Assembly: GCA_002692965.1 (NCBI GenBank)
Contig: NZNC01000025.1
Location: forward strand, 62,001 to 126,000
Source: Haliea sp.
GTDB lineage: Bacteria > Pseudomonadota > Gammaproteobacteria > Pseudomonadales > Halieaceae
Length of the DNA stretch: 64,000 nucleotides
Direction of reading: 5' to 3'
A model generated the notes under the pieces. That model did no database searches, was not told the origin of the DNA, and saw only the letters and a program-made list of their open reading frames with translations. Made by a program: the position numbers and the translations under genes. Of the stretch, positions 9,723 through 17,730 are shown piece after piece; position 1 is the stretch's first letter; every line of letters starts with the position of its first letter.

Positions 9723-11192
9723 CTATTCCGGTGTCGCGGGTGCCTCCTCGCGGTCGCCCCCGAGCAGGCGCTGCAGCAACCGCCCGGCTTCCTTGCGGGC
9801 CTTGCCTTCCAGCTCGTTGCGCGCCAGGTCGGCGAGAATGCTCTCGGCATCGACCCGGCACCAGTCCTTCGGTGACGTGCCCAGCTGGCCACGACACTTC
9901 ACGGGCCAGTCGATGGCGGCCAGGCGCGGGTTGATCCGGCAGGCCCGGTCTGTCTCGCCAAGCCCCTCGGACAGCCGCGCGCGCAACTCGGCGCGCAGGT
10001 CGCCGGAGAGCAGCGCCAGGCGCCCGTCGCCACGCAGCTCGATGTGCTCCAGACTGCCCCGCAGCGGGTCCAGTCGCATCTGGCCGTCGGCAAAATGCAG
10101 GGTGGCGTGCAGAGGGCGCAGCTCGGTATCGGCTGGAAACGCCGTGCTGAGGGCTTCCTGGTTGACTTGCGCCACCACCTGGCAAAGCATGCCTTCGACA
10201 CCGATATCGCGCAGGGTAAGCGCGTCACTGTCCAGCTCCACGGTGCCACTCAGGCTCTGCAGCAGCTCGTCGGTCTCGGCACCCTCGGCGCGCAGTTGCC
10301 ACTGCAGGTCGCCTTTGCCCTGCAGGCCGGCTTCCAACTCCATCGCCTGCAGCAGTGCTTCCAGGGACAGTCCGCTGAGTTTGCCCTCCAGGGCATAGCG
10401 ATTGGCCGTTTCGCCGATCCAGATGCTGCCCTGGGTAGCCAGCTGTCCCTGGTGCAGATCCCCGGTCAGGGAGTCGATGCGCAGGTCACCGCCAGCGCGC
10501 AGGCGAAGTTGCAGGATCACCGTCGTCAGGGGGTGTTGTTGAATCTGCAGGCGCTCTGCCCGGAGCGTGGCGCGCATGTCCGCAAGCTGGAACTCGCCGC
10601 TGCCATTTTCCAGGGTCACCCTGGGCTCGCCCGATGCCTCGCGCACGATCGCCTGCAGGTCCTGTAGTTGCAGATTCTCCAAGCCCGCCGCCGTCAGCAG
10701 ACGCCCTTCCAGTGTCAGCGTAAGCGGCTCGTCGCCCGGGACGGTCAGGTCCAGGCTGATGGGCGTTGGCTCGCCGGCGAGATTGATATCCCGGGCTTGG
10801 AAGCTATTGATCAGCAGTGGCTCGCCCGCGGTTTTGCCGGGCTGGGGGGGCAGAAAAACCCGGGCCTGGCGAATGCTCAGGCTGTCGATTTCCGCTCGCC
10901 CCTGTAGCAGGGGCAGCAGTTTCGCCGCCAGGCTGAGGGTTTCGGCGCGTACCCGGGTGGGGGACTCGCCGGGCAGTGTCAGTTCCGCGTCGCCGAGTGC
11001 CAGGGCCAGCTCCGGAAACAGGCGCAGACTGCTGTCCCCGTGCACTTCCAGCACTGCGCCGGTGCGCTGTTCCAGCTGCGTGGCGGCGAGGCTCACCAGG
11101 CGCTGCTGGTCCACCAGGAGCCAGGCCAGCAGGCCGCCCAGGGCGATCAGCAGCAGTGGCAGGCCAATGATCAGCAGAAGCAGACGTCGCAT
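9723..11192 (-). CDS. AsmA family protein
   Basis: Membrane-anchored periplasmic protein, 489 residues, with one N-terminal transmembrane helix (about 4-27, LLLLIIGLPLLLIALGGLLAW) followed by a long beta-rich repetitive region with the AsmA-typical opening (VSLAATQLEQRTGAVLEVHGDSSLRLFPELALALGDAEL region, about 33-75). AsmA-like proteins are related to bridge-like lipid transfer proteins and affect outer-membrane lipid homeostasis. The C-terminal AsmA_2-type domain includes SGTVELDSDALTLRDIGVEGMLCQ near residue 315. It lies 63 bp after the emrB-type gene on the same strand; whether it is co-transcribed with that efflux operon is unclear. Confidence 0.85.
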   Translation of the reverse strand: MRRLLLLIIGLPLLLIALGGLLAWLLVDQQRLVSLAATQLEQRTGAVLEVHGDSSLRLFPELALALGDAELTLPGESPTRVRAETLSLAAKLLPLLQGRAEIDSLSIRQARVFLPPQPGKTAGEPLLINSFQARDINLAGEPTPISLDLTVPGDEPLTLTLEGRLLTAAGLENLQLQDLQAIVREASGEPRVTLENGSGEFQLADMRATLRAERLQIQQHPLTTVILQLRLRAGGDLRIDSLTGDLHQGQLATQGSIWIGETANRYALEGKLSGLSLEALLQAMELEAGLQGKGDLQWQLRAEGAETDELLQSLSGTVELDSDALTLRDIGVEGMLCQVVAQVNQEALSTAFPADTELRPLHATLHFADGQMRLDPLRGSLEHIELRGDGRLALLSGDLRAELRARLSEGLGETDRACRINPRLAAIDWPVKCRGQLGTSPKDWCRVDAESILADLARNELEGKARKEAGRLLQRLLGGDREEAPATPE

Positions 11193-11255
11193 GGCAGGTC
11201 TCCCTTGGCGTAGTGGTCTGGCTCATCCTAGCAGAGAGCCCCCGGCGGAACAGCT

Positions 11256-12731
11256 TTAGTGCCGCGCCTCGCGAAGTAGCAGGACCAAGGGCATGGCCAG
11301 CAGGTTGATCCACAGCAACAGCAGGAAGTCGTTGGCAAAGGCGATTTCCGCGGCCTGGCGCTGGACCTCACCGATCAGCATGCCGGGTACCGCGGTCAGG
11401 GTGGAGGTGTCCGGCAGCAGGGCGAGCAGCGCCGGGTCCGGCTGCAGGCGCTCGGACAATTCCTGCTGGTTGATCCACAATTTGCGGGTCAGTACCGACA
11501 TGACAATTGCCACACCGATGCTGTTGCCGAGGTTCCGCGCCAGGCTGTAGAGCCCCGCCCCCTCGTTGCGCAGCTGCGGGTCGAGGGTGGCGTAGGCCAG
11601 CGTGGTCGTGGGTACCACCACCAGGCCGAGGCCCAGGCCCTGCAGGAGCCCGGTGATGATCAGGTCGCGGGTCCCCACCTCCAGGGTGAAGCCGCTCATC
11701 TGCCAGAGCGACACGCAGAGCAGGCTCATGCCCGCCAGAATGACCGCCCGGGCGTCGACGTAGCGCAGCAGCCGTGGCGCGGCGAGCATGCCCGCCATGG
11801 TGCCGATCCCCCGGGGCATCAGGACCATGCCGGCGGTCATTACCGGATAGCCCTGCCACTGCTGCAGGAAGGGTGGCATCAGCGCCATGGTGGCCAAGAG
11901 CACGATGCCCAATAGGAAGGTGAACAGGGTGCCGGTGACGAAATTGCGGTCGCGGAACAGGGCCGGGGACAGGAAGCTGTTGCGGTTGCCGACGCTGTGT
12001 ACGGTAAACAGGTACATCGCGAGCAGCGCCAGCAGGCAGTAAATCTGTATTTCCAGCGCCTCGAACCAGTCCACATGCTCGCCGCGGTCCAGCAGCAGCT
12101 GCAGGCAGGCCACCGCCAGGGCCAGCAGCAGGAAGCCGCCGAAATCCATGCGCTGGCGCTCCCGGGGCGAGGGCGCGATGGTCAGCCAGATGCCGACAAA
12201 GGAGATGATGCCCAGGGGCACGTTGATGTAGAACACCCAGCGCCAGGAATAGGCGTCAGTGAGCCAGCCGCCCAGGGTCGGCCCGAGAATCGGGCCGAGC
12301 ATGACGCCCATGCCCCACAGGCTCATGGCGGAGGCGTGTTTCTCCCGCGGGTAGCTGTCCAGCATGATGGACTGGGACAGCGGTGCCAGCGGGGCACCGA
12401 AGACGCCCTGGAGAATGCGCCAGAAGACCATTTCCTCCAGCGAGCCGGCCTGGCCACAGAGCATGGAAGTGAGGGTAAAGCCGACCACGGCGGTAAGCAT
12501 GACCTCGCGGCGCCCGTAGCGCTTGGCCAGGTAGCCCACGGGCAGGGTCATGATGGCGGTGGCTACAATGTAGGAGGTCAGCACCCAGGTGATCTGGTCG
12601 CTCCCGGCGCCCAGGTGGCCCTGCATGTGGGGCAGGGCTACATTGGCGATGGTGGTGTCCAGTACCTGGATGATGGTGGCCAGCATCACACTGGTGGTGG
12701 CCAGCCATGGCAAGTGCAGTCGCGGGCTCAC
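11256..12731 (-). CDS. DHA2-family MFS multidrug exporter (EmrB-like)
   Basis: Inner-membrane proton-driven drug exporter, 491 residues, about 14 predicted hydrophobic segments as in the DHA2/EmrB family. The N-terminus shows the DHA2 signature VLDTTIANVALPHM (about 23-36), and the loop motif GYLAKRYGRREVM (about 66-78) is the MFS motif A. Motif C-like glycine/proline residues occur in MGVMLGPILGPTLGG (about 141-155). It is translated from an ATG that overlaps the stop of the membrane-fusion gene by 4 nt (ATGA), which implies coupled expression. With the fusion protein and an outer-membrane TolC-type channel not seen here, it would form a three-part pump. Confidence 0.93.
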   Translation of the reverse strand: MSPRLHLPWLATTSVMLATIIQVLDTTIANVALPHMQGHLGAGSDQITWVLTSYIVATAIMTLPVGYLAKRYGRREVMLTAVVGFTLTSMLCGQAGSLEEMVFWRILQGVFGAPLAPLSQSIMLDSYPREKHASAMSLWGMGVMLGPILGPTLGGWLTDAYSWRWVFYINVPLGIISFVGIWLTIAPSPRERQRMDFGGFLLLALAVACLQLLLDRGEHVDWFEALEIQIYCLLALLAMYLFTVHSVGNRNSFLSPALFRDRNFVTGTLFTFLLGIVLLATMALMPPFLQQWQGYPVMTAGMVLMPRGIGTMAGMLAAPRLLRYVDARAVILAGMSLLCVSLWQMSGFTLEVGTRDLIITGLLQGLGLGLVVVPTTTLAYATLDPQLRNEGAGLYSLARNLGNSIGVAIVMSVLTRKLWINQQELSERLQPDPALLALLPDTSTLTAVPGMLIGEVQRQAAEIAFANDFLLLLWINLLAMPLVLLLREARH

Positions 12732-13777
12732 GGGAGCAGGGCGGTGAGCGTATCGCCGGGTTGGTTGATGGCGGCAGCGACAGCCTCGCGGACATCAATG
12801 TGCACCTCGGCACTCATCCCGGGGCGCAGGGTGTAGTCCCGTGCGGGCATGGCCAGGCGCAGCCTGACCGGCACCCGCTGTACCACCTTGACCCAGTTGC
12901 CGCTGGCATTCTGGGCGGGGATCAGGGCGAATTCCGAGCCACTGGCCGGGCTCAGGCTCTCCACTTCGGCTTCCAGTGTCAGCCCGGGGTAGGCATCCAC
13001 TTCCACACTGGCGGGCTGGCCAGCGCGGATGTGTTCGAGCTGTGTCTCTTTCAGGTTCGCCTCTACCCATACCGTATGCGTGTCCATCACGGTCAGGAGG
13101 GGGAGGCCACCATGGGCCATTTCACCCACCTGGGGTACTTCGTTGGCGATGGTGCCGGCGACCGGTGCCGTGATGCGGGTGCGCTCCAGCTGATAGCGGG
13201 CCCGATCCAGCTGGGCCTGGGCCACGCGCACGTCTGCCTGGGCCTCCAGGGGCGCCTCCGGGCTGCCTCCGAGTTCGGCGCGCAGGGCCGACAGCTGCTG
13301 GGTGGTAATCGCAATCTGCGAGCGGGCACGGGCCAGTTCCTGGCGCGCCTGGTCCAGCTCGGATTCGCTGATGGCGCTGGGGCCCATTTTCTCGCTGCGC
13401 GCCAGCTGGCGCTCATAAAAGGCGGTATCGCTGCGCGCCTGCTCCAGGTTTGCCGCGACCTCCTGGTAATCGGCGCGGCGCGCCTCGACCTGGTTGCGCA
13501 CCAGGGCCAGGTTGGCCTCCGCCTCGGCGACCGCGATGCGATAGGGGGTATCCTCTATCTGCACCAGCAACTGGCCGGCTTCGACCGCCTGGTGGGCGCG
13601 CACGGGAACCTCGACGATCTTGCCGGAGACCTCGCTGGAGAGGGCCAGTTTGTCGGCCTTGAGGTAGGCGTTTTCCGTGCTGACACTGCCGCGGCCGCCA
13701 AAAACCAGCCACAGGGTGACCAGGCCGGCGACCGCAATGCCCGCGCCCATGGAAAGATGTCGACCTGTCCGTGTCAC
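12728..13777 (-). CDS. HlyD/EmrA-family membrane-fusion protein
   Basis: Periplasmic adaptor, 349 residues, of an EmrAB-type efflux pump. It has one N-terminal membrane anchor (about 15-31), a barrel-sandwich half motif VSGKIVEVPVRAHQAVEAGQ (about 52-71), a coiled-coil hairpin rich in Arg/Glu/Ala (about 85-175), and the second lipoyl half TRITAPVAGTIANEVPQVG (about 200-220). I choose the GTG at 13777 as start: it overlaps the marR stop (GTGA) and has AAAGGAGG 8-10 nt upstream. The open frame extends further upstream but reads through the marR gene there. The stop overlaps the emrB start, so marR, this gene and emrB form one coupled operon. Confidence 0.92.
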   Translation of the reverse strand: MTRTGRHLSMGAGIAVAGLVTLWLVFGGRGSVSTENAYLKADKLALSSEVSGKIVEVPVRAHQAVEAGQLLVQIEDTPYRIAVAEAEANLALVRNQVEARRADYQEVAANLEQARSDTAFYERQLARSEKMGPSAISESELDQARQELARARSQIAITTQQLSALRAELGGSPEAPLEAQADVRVAQAQLDRARYQLERTRITAPVAGTIANEVPQVGEMAHGGLPLLTVMDTHTVWVEANLKETQLEHIRAGQPASVEVDAYPGLTLEAEVESLSPASGSEFALIPAQNASGNWVKVVQRVPVRLRLAMPARDYTLRPGMSAEVHIDVREAVAAAINQPGDTLTALLP

Positions 13778-14223
13778 TCGCTTGATTCCTCCTTTGCCAG
13801 ATTTGCGCGTACGCGTGCCAGAAGCCCGCTCAGCTGCTCCACTTCCGTCTTGCTCAGGCCCGCCAGGGCGTCGCTCCGGGTCAGGTTGGCCACGTTGCGC
13901 AGGGTATCCAGAACCGGTTCCGCCGCCTCGTGCAGGTAAATGCGGAAGCAGCGACGGTCGCCCTGATCCCGGCGGCGCTCCACCAGCCCCTCCTGCTCGA
14001 GGTTGTCCAGCTGACGGGCCAGACTGATGGGCGCCACATCCATCCGCTCCGCCAGTTCGGACTGCTTCAGGCCCTGCTCCCGGGTCAGTTGGTAGAGCAC
14101 CTGCCAGCGCGAGGTGCTCAGGCCGTGTTCCTTGGCATAGCGATCGAAGGTCCGCCGCAGCAGGCGGGCTGCCTGGTGCAGCTCCATGGTCATTTGCGAG
14201 GCGGTTTCCCGAACCGTGGGCAT
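13774..14223 (-). CDS. MarR-family transcriptional regulator
   Basis: A 149-residue winged-helix repressor with the MarR core: LSTSRWQVLYQLTREQGLKQSELAERMDVAPISLARQLDNLEQEGLVERRRDQGDRR spans the recognition helix and wing (about 37-95). It heads the coupled efflux operon, so it most likely represses its own promoter and responds to a pump substrate. A palindrome placed between the -35 and -10 of its promoter is a good operator candidate. Confidence 0.93.
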   Translation of the reverse strand: MPTVRETASQMTMELHQAARLLRRTFDRYAKEHGLSTSRWQVLYQLTREQGLKQSELAERMDVAPISLARQLDNLEQEGLVERRRDQGDRRCFRIYLHEAAEPVLDTLRNVANLTRSDALAGLSKTEVEQLSGLLARVRANLAKEESSE

Positions 14224-14248
14224 TCCGGACTCCCTTAATTGAAAGTAC

Positions 14249-14280
14249 GCTTATTATAAGCATGCTTACTAATTTGGCAA
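14249..14280 (-). promoter_or_regulatory. marR-emrAB promoter with overlapping palindromic operators
   Basis: On the minus strand TTGCCA (14275-14280) and a perfect TATAAT (14253-14258) are 16 bp apart. Two overlapping perfect palindromes cover the spacer and -10: TAAGCATGCTTA (14257-14268) and GCTTATTATAAGC (14249-14261). A MarR dimer bound here would block RNA polymerase, the usual autorepression design. The -35/-10 match is strong; MarR binding is inferred from position. Confidence 0.75.
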
Positions 14281-14373
14281 GCCCGAAGCTGTCGGCTGTG
14301 CCTTTTCCGGCGTGACCGGGCCTGAATCTGCTACAGTCGTGTTCCCCGAAAGAGCCCGGAGAACGCCGCAAGC

Positions 14374-15735
14374 ATGGAAAAGATCGCCCGCGCCACCATC
14401 AACCCGATCAAGTCCCTGAACCTCCTGTCCCGGGCGGAGATCGAGGCCTTCACCACCACCCGCAAGGACCTGTTTGACCTCTATCGGCGTTGCGCACTGG
14501 CGATCCTCAACACCGACAGCAACCAGGATGACGCGTCGGAAATCTACGCGAATTTCGCCGATTTCGATCTGCGCCTGGTGCCCCAGCCCCGGGGCCTGCG
14601 CATCGAGCTGTTCAATGCCCCGGCCCAGGCCTTTGTCGACGGGCGCATGATCCGCGGCATTCAGGAGCACCTTTTCGCCGCCTTGCGTGACATCGTCTAC
14701 ACCGACATGAAGATGTCCGCGGATGCCCACAACGGGCACCTGGACGCCACCAACCAGGTCTTCCGCATCCTGCGCAATGCCGACATTGTGCGGCCCGACG
14801 TGCCGCCGCGGCTGGTGGTCTGCTGGGGCGGCCACGCCATTCCCCGGGAGGAGTACGACTACGCCAAGGATGTCGGCTACGCCTTCGGCCTGCGTGGACT
14901 GGATATCGTCACCGGCTGCGGGATCGGTGCCATGAAGGGGCCGATGAAAGGGGCGGCAGTGGGGCACGCCAAGCAGCAGATCAAGGAGGGCCGCTATATC
15001 GGCATCAGTGAGCCGGGCATTATCGCCTCGGAGTCGCCCAATGCCATTGTCAATCAGCTGGTGATCATGCCGGATATTGAAAAGCGCCTGGAGGCCTTCG
15101 TGCGCCTGGCCCACGCCATTGTCGTGTTTCCCGGTGGCGTGGGTACTGTGGAGGAGGTGCTCTACCTGCTGTCGATCCTCATGCACCCCGACAACCGCCA
15201 CAGCCTGCCGCTGGTCTTTGCCGGGCCCGCCCATTGCGCGGAATATTTCCAGGAGCTGGAGCGCTTCCTGGTCACCTGTCTTGGGGAGGAGGTTCGGCAG
15301 CACTACCAGGTGATTCTCGGCGAGCCGCACCGGGTGGGGCAGGCGGTGCGTACGGCCGTTCAGGATGTCCATGCCCGGCGCCGGCGCAACCAGCAGGCCT
15401 ACTACTACAACTGGGAGCTGGAGATCGCGCCGGACCTGCAGGACCCTTTTCTGCCCACCCACGCCAACATGGCGGCCCTGGAGCTGCATCGCGGGTTGCC
15501 CTGTCATCAGTTGGCCAGCCAGTTGCGACGCGCGTTTTCCGGCATGGTGGCGGGAAACGTCAAAAGCTTCGGTATCGAACAGGTGCGTCGCCACGGTCCG
15601 TATACCCTCCACGGGGAGCGGGATCTGCTGGCCGCGACCGACCGCCTGCTGCGCATGCTGGTACGCGAGAAGCGCATGAAGCTCGGGGAGGGTGAAGGCG
15701 AGTACCGGCCCTGCTATCGTATTGCGGCAGCCTGA
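14374..15735 (+). CDS. ppnN: nucleotide 5'-monophosphate nucleosidase PpnN (LOG family)
   Basis: Cytosolic enzyme that cleaves purine and pyrimidine nucleoside monophosphates to base and ribose 5-phosphate; in Escherichia coli it is bound and modulated by (p)ppGpp. At 453 residues it matches the long PpnN type rather than short LOG cytokinin-type proteins. The LOG phosphoribohydrolase motif PGGVGTVEE is present near residue 252, and the extra N- and C-terminal domains flank a Rossmann-like core that starts around VVCWGGHAIPREEYDYA (about 147). The start at 14374 has CCGGAGAA about 12 nt upstream. It is divergent from marR. Confidence 0.92.
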   Translation: MEKIARATINPIKSLNLLSRAEIEAFTTTRKDLFDLYRRCALAILNTDSNQDDASEIYANFADFDLRLVPQPRGLRIELFNAPAQAFVDGRMIRGIQEHLFAALRDIVYTDMKMSADAHNGHLDATNQVFRILRNADIVRPDVPPRLVVCWGGHAIPREEYDYAKDVGYAFGLRGLDIVTGCGIGAMKGPMKGAAVGHAKQQIKEGRYIGISEPGIIASESPNAIVNQLVIMPDIEKRLEAFVRLAHAIVVFPGGVGTVEEVLYLLSILMHPDNRHSLPLVFAGPAHCAEYFQELERFLVTCLGEEVRQHYQVILGEPHRVGQAVRTAVQDVHARRRRNQQAYYYNWELEIAPDLQDPFLPTHANMAALELHRGLPCHQLASQLRRAFSGMVAGNVKSFGIEQVRRHGPYTLHGERDLLAATDRLLRMLVREKRMKLGEGEGEYRPCYRIAAA

Positions 15736-15809
15736 TAACCTAAATCGAGCGGCGGCGCTCGTGCCCGACAGACTGTGCTGCCGCCGACAGGTGCCGAGGA
15801 GGCCCCGCC

Positions 15810-17279
15810 ATGAAGATTCTCTATCGCAGTGCCTTTGCCCTCGCCGCAGATATCCGCGAAGGACGGCTGAGCTCTCGGGAGGTGGTGGCCTTTTTCCTGG
15901 AGCGTATCGAGCGCCTCAATCCGGCCTTGAATGCGGTGGTGGCACTAGATCCTGAAGGCGCCCTGGCGCGCGCGGAGGCCGCCGACCAGGCGGTGGCCCG
16001 GGGCGAGTTCTGGGGTCCCCTGCACGGGGTGCCGGTGACCATCAAGGACGCCTTTTGCACCCGGGGGCTGGTGAGCACCGGCGGTGACCCCCGGCGCCGC
16101 GACGCGATGCCCGAGGTCACTGCACCGGCGGTGCAGCGCTATATCGATGCCGGTGCCATTGTTCTCGGCAAGACCAACGTGCCCTTCATGAGTGCGGACC
16201 TGCAGGCCTACAACGAGATCTATGGCGCCACCAACAATCCCTGGAACACCGGGCGCACCTCGGGGGGCTCCTCGGGCGGTGCGGCGGCGGCCCTGGCGGC
16301 CGGCCTCACGCCACTGGAGCTGGGCAGCGATATCGGCGGGTCGATCCGCACGCCCTGCCATTTCAACGGCGTCTTCGGCCACAAGACCAGTTACGGTATT
16401 GTTCCCCATGGTGGCCACATCCCACCCGGGGAAGGGGTCCTCTCGGAACCCGACCTGTCGGTGGTCGGTCCCCTGGGAACTTGCGTCGAAGACCTCGAGC
16501 GCGCACTGGACCTGTTGGCGGGGCCGGAGGGGGACGCGGCGAGTGCCTGGCGCCTGCAACTGCCGCCGCCATCATTCCGCGACGTGTCGCAACTGCGGGT
16601 GGCGGTATGGGCGGACGACGGCTTTTGCCCGGTGGACCGGGAGGTGCTGCGCTGTGTGGAGCTGGTCGCCGGTTCCCTGCAGCAACTGGGCGCGACGGTT
16701 GATATGGACGCGCGACCCGCTATCGACCCGGAGGCCAACCACCACAACTACACCCAGTTGATGATGGCCGTGATGGCGCCGGGCATGCCGGCCAAAGTGC
16801 GCGAGGCCGCCGCCGAGGCGGTGGCCGCCGCGGACCCGGAGGACATGCGTGAACCGCTGCTGCAGATGCGCGGGCTTGCCCTGGGGCACGGCGAATGGCT
16901 GCGCCAGCGGGAGATCCGCGAGCGCACCCGGGCGGCCTGGGCGCGCTTTTTCGAGGACTGGGATGTCCTGATCTGCCCCTGCGCCCCGGTAGCGGCATTC
17001 CCCCACGATCACACCCCCGACCTGCAGCAGCGTCGCCTGCAGGTCAACGGCGGGCCGCAACCCTACACCAACCTGCTGCGCTGGGCCGGCCTGACCCTGA
17101 ATGCCCTGCTGCCGGTCACGGCAGTGCCGGCGGGTCTGACCCTGGACGGACTGCCGGTGGGGGTGCAGGTGGTCTCGCGCTATTTGGGGGACCGTACTTC
17201 CCTGGCAGTCGCCCGGCTGCTGGAGGGACATCACCGGGCCTTCGTTGCCCCACCGGGCTATGCCATTGAGAGGAGCTGA
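15810..17279 (+). CDS. amidase signature family enzyme
   Basis: Hydrolase of 489 residues in the amidase signature family, which uses a Ser-cisSer-Lys triad. The lysine lies in GVPVTIKDAFCTRG (about 68-81), and the serines in GRTSGGSSGGAAAALAAG (about 148-165), followed by LELGSDIGGSIRTPCHFNGVFGHKTSYG. The gene contains no GatB/C neighbours, so it is a stand-alone amidase rather than GatA. The substrate (aliphatic, aryl or acyl-amino amide) is not determinable. A ribosome site GAGG precedes the ATG. The ribosome site of the next gene lies in its last codons, which suggests they are co-transcribed. Confidence 0.88.
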   Translation: MKILYRSAFALAADIREGRLSSREVVAFFLERIERLNPALNAVVALDPEGALARAEAADQAVARGEFWGPLHGVPVTIKDAFCTRGLVSTGGDPRRRDAMPEVTAPAVQRYIDAGAIVLGKTNVPFMSADLQAYNEIYGATNNPWNTGRTSGGSSGGAAAALAAGLTPLELGSDIGGSIRTPCHFNGVFGHKTSYGIVPHGGHIPPGEGVLSEPDLSVVGPLGTCVEDLERALDLLAGPEGDAASAWRLQLPPPSFRDVSQLRVAVWADDGFCPVDREVLRCVELVAGSLQQLGATVDMDARPAIDPEANHHNYTQLMMAVMAPGMPAKVREAAAEAVAAADPEDMREPLLQMRGLALGHGEWLRQREIRERTRAAWARFFEDWDVLICPCAPVAAFPHDHTPDLQQRRLQVNGGPQPYTNLLRWAGLTLNALLPVTAVPAGLTLDGLPVGVQVVSRYLGDRTSLAVARLLEGHHRAFVAPPGYAIERS

Positions 17280-17286
17280 AAAGCCA

Positions 17287-17721
17287 ATGCATGAATTTAC
17301 CGTGGAAAAGATCGTGGATGCGCCTGTCGCCGGCATGTGGCGGGTAGTGGCGGACTTTGCCAACCTGGACTGGTTTCCGGGCGCGGAGCGTTCCGAGGCA
17401 GTGGGTGGGCCCGGTGTGGGCCAGGTGCGCCGCATCTACATGCCGGGCATGGACGCCCCGGTGGAGGAAAAACTGCTGGCGCTGGACCCGGAGAGTCACA
17501 CCCTGGAGTACGCGGTACTCGAGGGCCCGGTAAACGTGTTGCGTGACTATCGGGTCGTTGCCAGCCTGCAGGAGGCGGGGCCTGACAAGACCCGTGCCAT
17601 CTGGCAGGCTGCGTTTTCCGGTGTCGCCGTCGACGGCGTCAGCCCGGAGGACATGACTCAGGTCATGCGCGACACCTATGACGGCATGCTCGACGCCATG
17701 GCGGCAGCGGCCCGAGGCTGA
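17287..17721 (+). CDS. SRPBCC (START-like) family protein
   Basis: A 144-residue single-domain protein with the polyketide cyclase/dehydrase (SRPBCC) pattern: an opening strand HEFTVEKIVDAPVAGMWRVVADFANLDWF, the GPGVGQVRRIYMPG turn, and a C-terminal helix after VSPEDMTQVMRDTYDGMLDAM. Such folds bind hydrophobic ligands; catalysis is not implied. The ATG at 17287 is chosen because GAGAGGAG (17268-17275) lies just upstream, overlapping the amidase end with 7 nt between the genes. It converges with the diguanylate cyclase gene. Confidence 0.8.
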   Translation: MHEFTVEKIVDAPVAGMWRVVADFANLDWFPGAERSEAVGGPGVGQVRRIYMPGMDAPVEEKLLALDPESHTLEYAVLEGPVNVLRDYRVVASLQEAGPDKTRAIWQAAFSGVAVDGVSPEDMTQVMRDTYDGMLDAMAAAARG

Positions 17722-17730
17722 GCGGCGGTC

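Noticed and set aside
7733-9892. Minus-strand open frame of 719 codons
   Set aside because: It is antisense to the amidohydrolase, which has full catalytic motifs. The translation is rich in His, Gln, Gly and Arg and has no recognisable fold.
13777-14371. Upstream extension of the membrane-fusion protein to 547 codons
   Set aside because: The extra part is the marR gene read in another frame. The GTG at 13777 has its own ribosome site and overlaps the marR stop.
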